Source: Gammaproteobacteria bacterium
Lineage (GTDB): Bacteria > Pseudomonadota > Gammaproteobacteria > HK1
Assembly: GCA_022822245.1 (NCBI GenBank)
Contig: JAJECB010000474.1
Coordinates: 1-5,730 of the forward strand
DNA: 5,730 nt
Direction of reading: 5' to 3'
Shown here: in pieces, positions 1-5,704 of the stretch
Layout: every line of letters begins with the position of its first letter
Position numbering within the stretch: position 1 is the stretch's first letter
The notes under the pieces: generated by a model
Database searches by the model: none
Told to the model about the DNA's origin: nothing
What the model saw: only the letters and a program-made list of their open reading frames with translations
Program-made: the position numbers and the translations under genes

Positions 1-1083
1 GTCGGGGACGTCGTGGTCTTCGGCATCGACGAGGCGGACCTCGCAGAGCGGGCTCAGGGTCTTCGAGAGACGCTCCGGAACCACTCCGGGCGGCAGGCAG
101 CTTCCCGAGCAGGGCGGGCTCCCCGTCTCGGTCGACCCGAAGGTGTTCGGGTAGGGCGCGTCGAGGAGCCGGGTGAGCTCCGCGATCTCGGCCCGCGGCA
201 CGAGGTCCGGCATCACCCCGACCGCCCGCACCCGGACCGGCGGGGAGGACTCGGCCTTGAGGGCGGCGATCATCCGGTCCGTCGTGCCGGGCATGGTGAC
301 GAGCCATCCGAGCGGCTCGCGGGTCACGATGCGGGCGATGCGCGGCGCGTCGAAGACGTCCATGACGATGACCTTGCCGCCGTTGAGGAGGGTGCCGAGC
401 ACCTGGTCCGCCCCGCCCATGTGGTAGAGCGGCATCCACCCCACCATCGTGTCGCCGGGACGCACCCCGAAGGAGAGGTGCCAGGCGAGGTTGCGGATGA
501 GCTCCGCCCGGTGGCTGATCGCCGCCCCCTTGGGGAGGCCGGTGGTGCCGCTCGTGTAGAGGATGAGGAGGATCGCCTCGGGGTCGATGTCGTCGTCGAG
601 CGCGGGAGGCCCCGCCTCCGCCGCCCAGCGGGCCGCGAGCGCGCCGTCGAGCCGGTGCCGGGTCCCCGACGCTCCATCGCCCCCGCCGCCGTCCACCTCG
701 TCGAGCAGGGTCGCGAAGCGGTCCGAGACCAGCATCATCTTCGGCTCGACGAGGGAGATGCAGTGCCGGAGCTCGCGGGCCGTCAGCCGCCAGTTCTGGC
801 AGGCGAGGATGCAGCCGACGCGGGCGCAGGCGAGCATCACCGCGACGTAGTCGGCGCTGTTCTCGGAGAGGATCCCGACCCGGTCCCCGCGCCCGATCCC
901 GTTGGCGACGAGCCACCCGGAGGCGCCGTCCACGAGACGGTCGAGCTCCCGGAAGGTGAGGGTGCGGTCGCCTTCCTCGACCGCGACCCGATCCGGCCAC
1001 GTTCGCGCGGTGCTCCGGAACACCCCGTCGAGGGTGGACCGGCTCGCGGACGCGACGAGCGCTTCAGGCGCGCCGGGATGCAC
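1..1083 (-). CDS. AMP-forming acyl-CoA ligase (ANL superfamily), N-terminal 361 codons, 3' end beyond the window
   Basis: Adenylate-forming enzyme expected to activate a carboxylate with ATP and join it to CoA in the cytoplasm. Read on the minus strand, the frame stays open to base 1, so the C-terminal part, including the small mobile domain, is missing. Residues ~12-60 (TWPDRVAVEEGDRTLTFREL...) are the usual ANL opening. The phosphate-binding motif YTSGTTGLPKG is at ~176-186, MPLYHMGG at ~215-222, and the A5-type motif FGSTETG at ~315-321. The frame has no ATG: a stop lies at 1111-1113 and the first possible start is GTG at 1083, without a clear Shine-Dalgarno. GTG at 1023 would remove the first 20 residues. 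The gene is divergent from the acylating aldehyde dehydrogenase, whose substrate would be this enzyme's kind of product, so a shared pathway is likely. A SauT-like sulfoacetate-CoA ligase is one possibility; the substrate is not established. The family is certain, the start is not. Confidence 0.9.
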   Translation of the reverse strand, partial: MHPGAPEALVASASRSTLDGVFRSTARTWPDRVAVEEGDRTLTFRELDRLVDGASGWLVANGIGRGDRVGILSENSADYVAVMLACARVGCILACQNWRLTARELRHCISLVEPKMMLVSDRFATLLDEVDGGGGDGASGTRHRLDGALAARWAAEAGPPALDDDIDPEAILLILYTSGTTGLPKGAAISHRAELIRNLAWHLSFGVRPGDTMVGWMPLYHMGGADQVLGTLLNGGKVIVMDVFDAPRIARIVTREPLGWLVTMPGTTDRMIAALKAESSPPVRVRAVGVMPDLVPRAEIAELTRLLDAPYPNTFGSTETGSPPCSGSCLPPGVVPERLSKTLSPLCEVRLVDAEDHDVPD

Positions 1084-1250
1084 GACCGGGGAACGATTCG
1101 GCGGGGCGATTCACGCGCGAAAGTATAGCGAGAGCGGAGAGCGGCGACGGAGCGGCCCGTGTACCGGCTTCCGCGAGGCGGATACACTCCCTGTCCGGCC
1201 GCCATTCGGCCCGGCCTCAGCCGCACGAGACCCGAGGAACGCCCGAAGCA
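1084..1250. promoter_or_regulatory. Divergent intergenic region with candidate promoters for the ligase and the dehydrogenase
   Basis: This 167-bp gap must hold the 5' signals for both flanking genes. On the minus strand, TATACT at 1127-1122 is a good -10 hexamer and would start a transcript about 30 nt before the GTG of the ligase; no convincing -35 is visible. On the plus strand, TACACT at 1183-1188 matches the -10 consensus at 4 of 6 positions, again with a poor -35. GAGGAA at 1234-1239, 11 nt before the ATG at 1251, is the likely ribosome binding site of the dehydrogenase. I saw no clear operator palindrome. These calls are by eye. Confidence 0.35.
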
Positions 1251-2714
1251 ATGAGCCAGCCAGCCGAAGTCTCAGCCTCAGCCGCCGCCTCGGCCACGGC
1301 CAGGGTCGAAGCCCTCGAGCGCGACCCCGCCGCGGTCGTCGACGCCCTGGTCCGCCGCGGCCGGGCGGCCATGGACGCCTTCGCCGACGCGACCCAGGAA
1401 CGGGTCGACGAGGCGGTGACCGCGCTCGCGTGGGCCCTGTACAAGCCGGAGCACGCCGAGGCCCTCGCCCGGATGGCGGTCGAGGACACCGGCATCGGCA
1501 ACGCCCCGGACAAGGTGGTCAAGAACCAGCGCAAGACCTTCGGCACCCTCCGTGACCTCCTGCGGGCGAAGAGCGTCGGGGTCATCGAGGAGCTCCCGGA
1601 GCTCGGGCTCGTCAAGTACGCGAAGCCGGTCGGGGTGGTCGGGGCGGTGACCCCGTCGACGAACCCGGCCGCGACCCCCGTCAACAAGGCAATGATGGCG
1701 ATCAAGGGCCGGAACGCGATCGTCATCGCGCCGTCGCCGGCCGGGCTCGCGACCACGACCCGCACGGTGGAGCTGATGCGCGCGGAGCTCGAGAAGATCG
1801 GCGCGCCCGCGGATCTGGTGCAGGTGCTGCCGCCCCCGGTGGACAAGTCGAGCACCCACGCCCTGATGGCCGCCTGCGACCTCGTGGTGGTGACCGGCTC
1901 GCAGAACAACGTCCGCGAGGCCTACCGGAGCGGGACCCCCGCGATCGGGGTCGGCGCGGGCAACGTGCCGGTCATCATCGACGCGAGCGCGAAGCTCGAC
2001 GAGGCGGCGGAGAAGATCATGCGGTCGAAGTGCTTCGACAACGCGACCTCGTGCTCGTCGGAGAACTCGGTGGTGATTCTCGACGAGGTGTACGAGGAGG
2101 CCATCGCGGCCCTCGAGCGCGCCGGGGGCCATCTTGCGAGCCCGGCGGAGAAGGAGGCGATCCGGGGCACCCTCTGGATGAACGGGAAGCTCAACCGGGC
2201 GGTCATCGCGAAGGACGCCGACGTGTTCGCCGCCGCGTGCGGCCTCGGCGGGAGGGCGGCCGCGGCCCGGTTCTTCCTGGTGGAGGAGACCGGGGTCGGC
2301 CGCGAGCACCCGTTCTCGGACGAGAAGCTCGCCCTTGTCCTCACCGTGTACCGCGCGGCGGACTTCGACGACGCGGTCACCCGGGTGCGCGAGATCCTCG
2401 CGTTCAAGGGCCGGGGGCACTCGGTCGGCATCCACACCGAGGAGCCGGCGCACGCCCGGCGGCTCGCCGAGGAGCTCGACACGGCGCGGGTCCTCGTCAA
2501 CATGGCCCATACCTTCGGGAACGGGGGCGGCTTCGACAGCGGGCTCAACTTCACCCTGTCCATGGGCTGCGGGACGTGGCAGGGCAACAGCATCAGCGAG
2601 AACCTCAACTACCGCCACTTCCTCAACGTCACCCACCTCGCGCTGCCGATCCCGGAGGACCGGCCGAGCGAGGAGGCGCTCTTCGGCGCCTACTGGGAGC
2701 GGTACGGGAGGTAG
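1251..2714 (+). CDS. CoA-acylating aldehyde dehydrogenase (AdhE N-domain/SauS type)
   Basis: This 487-residue protein has the size of single-domain acylating aldehyde dehydrogenases. They interconvert an aldehyde plus CoA plus NAD(P)+ with an acyl-CoA plus NAD(P)H, through a cysteine thioester. Visible signatures are the Rossmann segment GVVGAVTPSTNP at 128-139, AIKGRNAIVIAPSP just after it, GSQNNV from 216, GVGAGNVP at 233-240, and FDNATSCSSENS with probable catalytic Cys268. FKGRGHSVGIHT starts at 385, NMAHTFGNGGGF at 417-428 and GCGTWQGNSISENL at 439-452; the last resembles the GCGSWGGNSVSEN block of AdhE. The ATG at 1251 follows GAGGAA by 11 nt. The first ~25 residues are Ala/Ser-rich and probably a variable tail. 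The FDNATSCSSENS wording recalls SauS sulfoacetaldehyde dehydrogenase, but succinate-semialdehyde or acetaldehyde as substrate cannot be excluded. The gene probably forms an operon with the dioxygenase 96 bp downstream. Confidence 0.92.
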   Translation: MSQPAEVSASAAASATARVEALERDPAAVVDALVRRGRAAMDAFADATQERVDEAVTALAWALYKPEHAEALARMAVEDTGIGNAPDKVVKNQRKTFGTLRDLLRAKSVGVIEELPELGLVKYAKPVGVVGAVTPSTNPAATPVNKAMMAIKGRNAIVIAPSPAGLATTTRTVELMRAELEKIGAPADLVQVLPPPVDKSSTHALMAACDLVVVTGSQNNVREAYRSGTPAIGVGAGNVPVIIDASAKLDEAAEKIMRSKCFDNATSCSSENSVVILDEVYEEAIAALERAGGHLASPAEKEAIRGTLWMNGKLNRAVIAKDADVFAAACGLGGRAAAARFFLVEETGVGREHPFSDEKLALVLTVYRAADFDDAVTRVREILAFKGRGHSVGIHTEEPAHARRLAEELDTARVLVNMAHTFGNGGGFDSGLNFTLSMGCGTWQGNSISENLNYRHFLNVTHLALPIPEDRPSEEALFGAYWERYGR

Positions 2715-2810
2715 GGACCCGAGACCGGCCGGGGGACCGCGGCGGCACCGAGCCCCCTCCTCCGCGCCGCCGGACCGCCGGGCCACGGGACCGCACGAGG
2801 CGAACCACCC

Positions 2811-3872
2811 ATGGGCGAATCCCCCCGAAGGTCGTACCCGCCGCCGGTAGCGGCCTGCGCGGACCTGTCGGCGGAGACGGCGCCGGAGGCACCGGCCGGA
2901 ACGGGGGGTGCGGCCCCCGCGCGCGGTCCGGACGCGTGGGTCGGCGGAGACCTGGACCCCCGCGCGCTCGTCATCGAGCTCGACAGGGCCGCCCTCGACG
3001 AGGTCCGCGCGCTCGCGGGCCGGATCCGGGCCGCGCCGCTCCCCACCCTCCTCCGCTCTCCCGACGACCACCCGCTCGACGCGGTCCGCGCGGTCTACGC
3101 GCGGGCGAAGTCGGCCCTCGACCGCGGGATCGGCATCGCGGTCATCGACCGCCTTCCCCTCGACGAGATCGGCGACGACGACACGGCGAAGGCCGTCTTC
3201 TGGACCATCGGCCGCATCCTCGCCCGCCCCGTCGCCCAGAAGTGGGACGGCACCGTGCTCTACGACGTGACCGACACCGGCCGGACCTTCGGCTACGGGG
3301 TGCGGGGCTCGTGGACCAACGTCGAGCTCGTCTTCCACACCGACAACGCGTTCGGCGCCGTGCTGCCGCGGTACGTGGGGCTGATGTGCATCCATCCCGC
3401 CCGGCAGGGCGGGACCAGCCGGTTCCTTTGCCTTCGCTCCGTGCATGACCGGCTGCGGGAGCGCCATCCCCGCGCCCTCGAGCGACTCTGGCGGCCGGTG
3501 CTCTTCGACCGGCAGGCGGAGCACGCGCCGGATGCGCCCCGGGTCTCGTGGGCGCCGGTGTTCTCGCTCGACGGGGCGGGGCGACTCCGCGCCCGCACCA
3601 ACGCCAGCATCATCCGCAAGGGATACGCCGTCGCGGGGGTGGCGATGGACGAGGAGACGCGCGCCGCGGTCGAGGCACTCGAGGAGGTGGTGAGCGACGA
3701 GGACCTCCGGTTCGAGCTGCCGCTGGAGCGCGGCCAGCTCCAGTACCTTGCGAACCAGCGGGTCGCCCACTACCGGAGCGCGTTCACCGACGACGACCGC
3801 GACCCGGCCGCGAAGCGCCACCTCGTGCGCATGTGGCACCGCGACGAGGGCCTCCCCACCTACGACGGATAG
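2811..3872 (+). CDS. TauD/TfdA-family Fe(II)/2-oxoglutarate dioxygenase
   Basis: Predicted non-heme iron oxygenase that couples oxidative decarboxylation of 2-oxoglutarate to hydroxylation, often leading to C-S, C-O or C-N cleavage. The iron triad is visible as H176-x-D178 in FHTDNAFG and the distal H320 in NQRVAHYRSAFTD. RHLVRMW at 336-342 supplies the arginines (R336, R340) expected to bind 2-oxoglutarate and possibly the substrate acid group. At 353 residues it is longer than TauD (about 280). The first ~38 residues are Pro/Ala/Gly-rich and look disordered, and recognisable family sequence begins near GPDAW at 39-43. The ATG at 2811 has GAGG 10 nt upstream. It follows the acylating dehydrogenase on the same strand and is probably co-transcribed. 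The family includes taurine, alkylsulfonate, 2,4-D and gamma-butyrobetaine oxygenases, and the substrate here is unknown. Its last 13 bases overlap the convergent HEPN remnant. Confidence 0.92.
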   Translation: MGESPRRSYPPPVAACADLSAETAPEAPAGTGGAAPARGPDAWVGGDLDPRALVIELDRAALDEVRALAGRIRAAPLPTLLRSPDDHPLDAVRAVYARAKSALDRGIGIAVIDRLPLDEIGDDDTAKAVFWTIGRILARPVAQKWDGTVLYDVTDTGRTFGYGVRGSWTNVELVFHTDNAFGAVLPRYVGLMCIHPARQGGTSRFLCLRSVHDRLRERHPRALERLWRPVLFDRQAEHAPDAPRVSWAPVFSLDGAGRLRARTNASIIRKGYAVAGVAMDEETRAAVEALEEVVSDEDLRFELPLERGQLQYLANQRVAHYRSAFTDDDRDPAAKRHLVRMWHRDEGLPTYDG

Positions 3873-3949
3873 CCCTCCCTCTCTGACGACAGGGCTTCGC
3901 GCGCCGCCTCGAGCACGTGGCGGAGGCGGATTGCGTCATCCTTGCCCAT
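3860..3949 (-). pseudogene. Truncated HEPN (HepT/DUF86-like) toxin, first ~21 codons only
   Basis: An ATG at 3949 on the minus strand overlaps the last 14 bases of the MNT gene, the usual arrangement of MNT-HEPN pairs. The frame encodes 29 residues. The opening [20 protein letters not shown] matches from memory the start of HEPN/DUF86 toxins (M-x-K-D-D...RLRHMLDAAREAL). After about residue 21 the resemblance ends, the frame enters the 3' end of the convergent dioxygenase gene, and it stops with TAG at 3862-3860. A full HEPN toxin has ~110-140 residues and carries its RNase motif (R-x4-6-H) in the C-terminal half, which is absent here. The product cannot be an active ribonuclease. The probable deletion junction is about 3873-3890. 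Identification rests on a short match plus the diagnostic gene overlap. Confidence 0.72.
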
Positions 3950-4241
3950 ATCGAACCTCGGCCGCGTCCAGAACTTCCTGCCGGAAATAGCGGCTCAGGT
4001 CCTCCGGGGTTCGCAGATCCACCTTGCGTCCCGCGAACAGCTTGGACAACTCCAACTCCATGCGGGCAACGCCCAACAGCCCCGGGGTTCGAGCCGGTTC
4101 GAACTCGACGAGCACGTCAACGTCGCTCTCCGGCCCGAAGTCCTCCCGCAGCACCGAGCCGAACACGGAGAGCCGTCTGATTCCATGCTCCCGGCAGAAT
4201 TCGGCAAGGGCGTCCCTGGAAATCGATACCTGATTGTTCAT
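3936..4241 (-). CDS. MNT-type nucleotidyltransferase antitoxin (MntA-like), intact
   Basis: A 101-residue minimal nucleotidyltransferase. The signature GSX10DXD is exact: G28, S29, then D40 and D42 in SDVDVLVEF, with a third acidic residue D75 in [10 protein letters not shown]. In characterised HEPN/MNT systems (Shewanella MntA/HepT) this protein adds AMP to the HEPN RNase and blocks it. The end, [19 protein letters not shown], is typical of the group. The start is ATG 4241 rather than ATG 4247, because GGAGG at 4254-4250 lies 8 nt before the first and only 2 nt before the second; an open frame continues upstream but resembles nothing. The partner toxin is reduced to a stub overlapping its 3' end, so it appears to be an orphan antitoxin. 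GC content is lower than in the dioxygenase next door. It is divergent from the RHH antitoxin with a 33-bp gap. Confidence 0.88.
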   Translation of the reverse strand: MNNQVSISRDALAEFCREHGIRRLSVFGSVLREDFGPESDVDVLVEFEPARTPGLLGVARMELELSKLFAGRKVDLRTPEDLSRYFRQEVLDAAEVRYGQG

Positions 4242-4247
4242 CTCCAT

Positions 4248-4255
4248 CCCCTCCC
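4248..4255 (-). promoter_or_regulatory. Shine-Dalgarno of the MNT gene
   Basis: On the minus strand the bases are GGGAGGGG, a strong match to the anti-SD. Its GGAGG core is 8 nt from ATG 4241 but almost touches ATG 4247, so it decides for the shorter 101-residue product. Confidence 0.6.
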
Positions 4256-4262
4256 GTTCTGG

Positions 4263-4272
4263 CATCATGATG
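4263..4272. promoter_or_regulatory. Palindromic candidate operator between the two antitoxin genes
   Basis: CATCATGATG is a perfect 10-bp inverted repeat centred between 4267 and 4268. One mismatch outward (4262/4273) is followed by another pair (4261/4274). It lies in the 33-bp gap between the divergent MNT (start 4241) and RHH (start 4275) genes and ends 2 nt before the RHH start codon. A second, offset copy, GGCATGATT, begins at 4272. RHH antitoxins usually autoregulate by binding palindromes at their own promoter, so this is a natural operator candidate; binding is inferred. Confidence 0.45.
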
Positions 4273-4274
4273 GC

Positions 4275-4523
4275 ATGATTCGGATACGGATCCAGTTGAC
4301 CAAGAGTCAGGCCAGCGCACTGAAAACTCTGGCGAAAGCGGAGGGATGGTCGCTCTCCGAATTGGTGCGCGAATGCGTCGCCGACTACCTGTCGAGGCGA
4401 CACACTCCGGACATTCGTGACCTCGCTGAGCGCGCCGGCAGCCTCAAGGGGCGTTTTCGTTCGGGCCACCCCGACCTGGCCAAAGCGCACGACCGATTCC
4501 TCGACGACGCGTTCGACACGTGA
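4275..4523 (+). CDS. Ribbon-helix-helix (CopG/VapB-type) antitoxin
   Basis: An 82-residue protein. Its N-terminus [12 protein letters not shown] gives the DNA-binding beta strand with alternating Arg/Ile. It is followed by helix [10 protein letters not shown], the turn WSLSEL and helix VRECVADYL, so residues 1-40 form an RHH fold. The C-terminal half, with [22 protein letters not shown] at about 59-80, resembles the toxin-neutralising tail of VapB-like antitoxins that pair with PIN RNases. ATG 4275 is the only ATG that fits the domain in this frame. No Shine-Dalgarno precedes it, so the mRNA may be leaderless or weakly translated. The stop overlaps the GTG of the next frame (GTGA, 4520-4523), the translational coupling typical of an antitoxin followed by its toxin, but that toxin is broken. 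Autoregulation through the adjacent palindrome is likely. Confidence 0.85.
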   Translation: MIRIRIQLTKSQASALKTLAKAEGWSLSELVRECVADYLSRRHTPDIRDLAERAGSLKGRFRSGHPDLAKAHDRFLDDAFDT

Positions 4524-4810
4524 GTCGCTTCGTCGATACGGCAACGCCTCTCGCGCTTCCCGACGCAGTCCAACCGCTTTCGGGTTCGGATGGTCTCGCC
4601 ATCGAGCTTACCGTGCGCGCCGAGGAATGGCCGGACTCCGGCATCGAGTCGGTGACGGCCATCGGCGACGCCCTCACCCCCGCGACCATCGCCCACGCCG
4701 TCTACGCCGGGCGCCGCTACGCAGAAGAGCTCGACGGCCCGCCCCGGACCGGCGACGAGGTGCCCTTCTGCGGCGAGCTCCCGGAGCTCGCTCCCCTCGA
4801 CCCCGACTGA
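4520..4810 (+). pseudogene. Chimeric remnant: PIN (VapC-like) toxin start joined to a flavin oxidoreductase C-terminal tail
   Basis: A 96-codon frame starting with GTG inside the RHH stop codon. Residues 1-~16 ([16 protein letters not shown]) resemble the start of PIN toxins (x-x-F-VDTSALLALLDA), including the first catalytic Asp at position 6. No other PIN motif follows in any frame. From about residue 24 the sequence reads like the last ~70 residues of TMADH/DgcA-type NADH:flavin oxidoreductases: RAEEWPDSGIESVTAIGDAL, then TPATIAHAVYAGRRYAEELD, with a VPF ending as in their ...D-x-x-PFRRE tails. The GD...P-x-TI-x-x-AVYAG stretch belongs to the nucleotide/FAD-binding end of that family. The FMN-barrel and iron-sulfur parts are absent from the window. 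The product can be neither a working toxin nor a working flavoenzyme, although the frame is intact and could be translated. The junction lies at about 4565-4600. Confidence 0.6.
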
Positions 4811-5044
4811 CCCCCACGTCCGACGTCGTGTCCACGCGCCGTCGTGCGGCCTATTCCGCTCCCGGCCGGCCCATACTCTGCCCCTCGCGGGGTCCCGGCT
4901 GGCCCGACCGCACCCCCCGAAAGGGCACCCCGTATTACCAGGTCTTTTCTCTTCAACGCACGCCCACGCCGTTGCCCCGGCAGGAGCAGAGACTGCCGGC
5001 GCAATCGAGGGCGCCTCCTAACTCGGACAATTTCTCCACGCCCA
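4811..5044. other. Gene-free spacer between the remnant and the restriction endonuclease
   Basis: I see no convincing coding sequence, tRNA or repeat array in these 234 bp on either strand; frames open here are compositional. GC is high on the left and starts to fall at about 5020, so the boundary of the acquired low-GC segment probably lies near the right end. The only structure noted is the hairpin at 4977-4999. Confidence 0.5.
4977..4999. repeat. Inverted repeat, 7-bp stem with 9-nt loop
   Basis: CCGGCAG at 4977-4983 pairs perfectly with CTGCCGG at 4993-4999 around a 9-base loop. It lies 46 bp beyond the stop of the minus-strand endonuclease gene and could form a hairpin at the end of that transcript. 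No T-tract follows on either strand, so an intrinsic terminator is not supported. Confidence 0.4.
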
Positions 5045-5704
5045 TCAGCCTTTGCCTCTGTTCGTCTTCTTCTTCGGAAGAGCCTCGTCAGAAAACCCGT
5101 CGTGCTCCACTGCCAGCAGTACTATCGGATAATTCTTCGCCTCCCGCAGTTCGTCTTCGACATAACGAACGGCATAACTGAAGTTGGCCACACGGTCGGT
5201 CAGCCAGAACTCGAAATCATCGGATGGCACCACTATTACACCGGCATCGATGTGACTGTCCTGGAGATTGTTGCGGATATGAACGATATCCCGAGCAAGG
5301 AGATCGCTTCTGCCGGATACCTGAATCTCGACTCCCATTCTCGACACGATGGTCTCGTTGTATCTGAGCTTCTTGATCCAGTCCACATCACCTGATTTTG
5401 ACTGGACCCAATCCTGGTAGCCATGAAATTGTTCATCGATCAGCTCACGGACTCGCCCGGCGCCGTTCGCCTGTTTCTTCTCCAGCACACGGATCTCCGT
5501 GGAAACAAGAATCTCCAGCAATTCAAGAAACAGATGTGCCAGACCGAGCCGACATATCTTTTCTCTCGAGCCCCCGTAGTACCGGATCTTGCCACTAGTG
5601 TCCCAAGAAACCCTCGTTCTACTCCCATAAGCTATTGTTTTTCTGTAATAAAACGGGCATTTGGGGCTGTCATCGACTTGAACGGGCCGAAGGTGTACGC
5701 CCAT
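5045..5704 (-). CDS. BglII/BstYI-like type II restriction endonuclease
   Basis: A 219-residue protein in a segment near 50% GC, unlike the rest of the window. The core RMGVEIQVSGRSDLLARDI at ~122-140 contains E126-x-Q128, the E-x-Q variant of the PD-(D/E)XK site used by BglII and BstYI. Next come IDAGVIVVPSDDF at 152-164, FSYAVRYVEDELREA at ~175-189 and YPIVLLAVEHDG at 192-203. These parallel BstYI's IDVGVEILP, SYYEGEL and PLVLIGIA. BglII (223 aa) and BstYI (203 aa) are close in length. The residue nine before E126, Asp in BglII (D84) and BstYI, is E117 here. The C-terminus is a basic tail (KKKTNRGKG). The start is uncertain: ATG 5704 is the only Met before residue 123, has no Shine-Dalgarno, and the frame stays open to the window edge, so the protein may begin further right. 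No cognate methyltransferase is in the window. If the relationship holds, the DNA target may contain GATC; that is inference. Confidence 0.7.
   Translation of the reverse strand: MGVHLRPVQVDDSPKCPFYYRKTIAYGSRTRVSWDTSGKIRYYGGSREKICRLGLAHLFLELLEILVSTEIRVLEKKQANGAGRVRELIDEQFHGYQDWVQSKSGDVDWIKKLRYNETIVSRMGVEIQVSGRSDLLARDIVHIRNNLQDSHIDAGVIVVPSDDFEFWLTDRVANFSYAVRYVEDELREAKNYPIVLLAVEHDGFSDEALPKKKTNRGKG

Noticed and set aside
13..1128. A 371-codon open frame on the plus strand over the left end
   Set aside because: It is the antisense shadow of the AMP-forming ligase, whose motifs (YTSGTTGLPKG, FGSTETG) are on the minus strand. The product is low-complexity.
2740..2772. CGGCGGC/GCCGCCG inverted repeat between the dehydrogenase and dioxygenase genes
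   Set aside because: A 7-bp all-GC stem with a 19-nt loop is expected by chance in DNA this GC-rich, and no terminator or attenuator features accompany it.
1278..3839. An 853-codon open frame on the minus strand across the dehydrogenase and dioxygenase genes
   Set aside because: It is antisense to two genes with clear catalytic motifs, is rich in Arg, Gly and Pro, and shows no domain. It follows from strong G/C third-position bias.
3871..3896. Inverted repeat AGCCCT/AGGGCT just after the dioxygenase gene as a terminator
   Set aside because: The stem is 6 bp, the loop is 14 nt and no T-tract follows. It may only mark the deletion junction by chance.
4085..4108. GGTTCGAACTC resembling a tRNA T-loop and arm
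   Set aside because: It lies inside the MNT coding sequence (residues around EFEPARTPG) and no acceptor, D or anticodon stems can be drawn around it.
4844..5395. A 183-codon plus-strand open frame
   Set aside because: Its right half is antisense to the endonuclease, its left half is low-complexity, and no family resemblance is seen.
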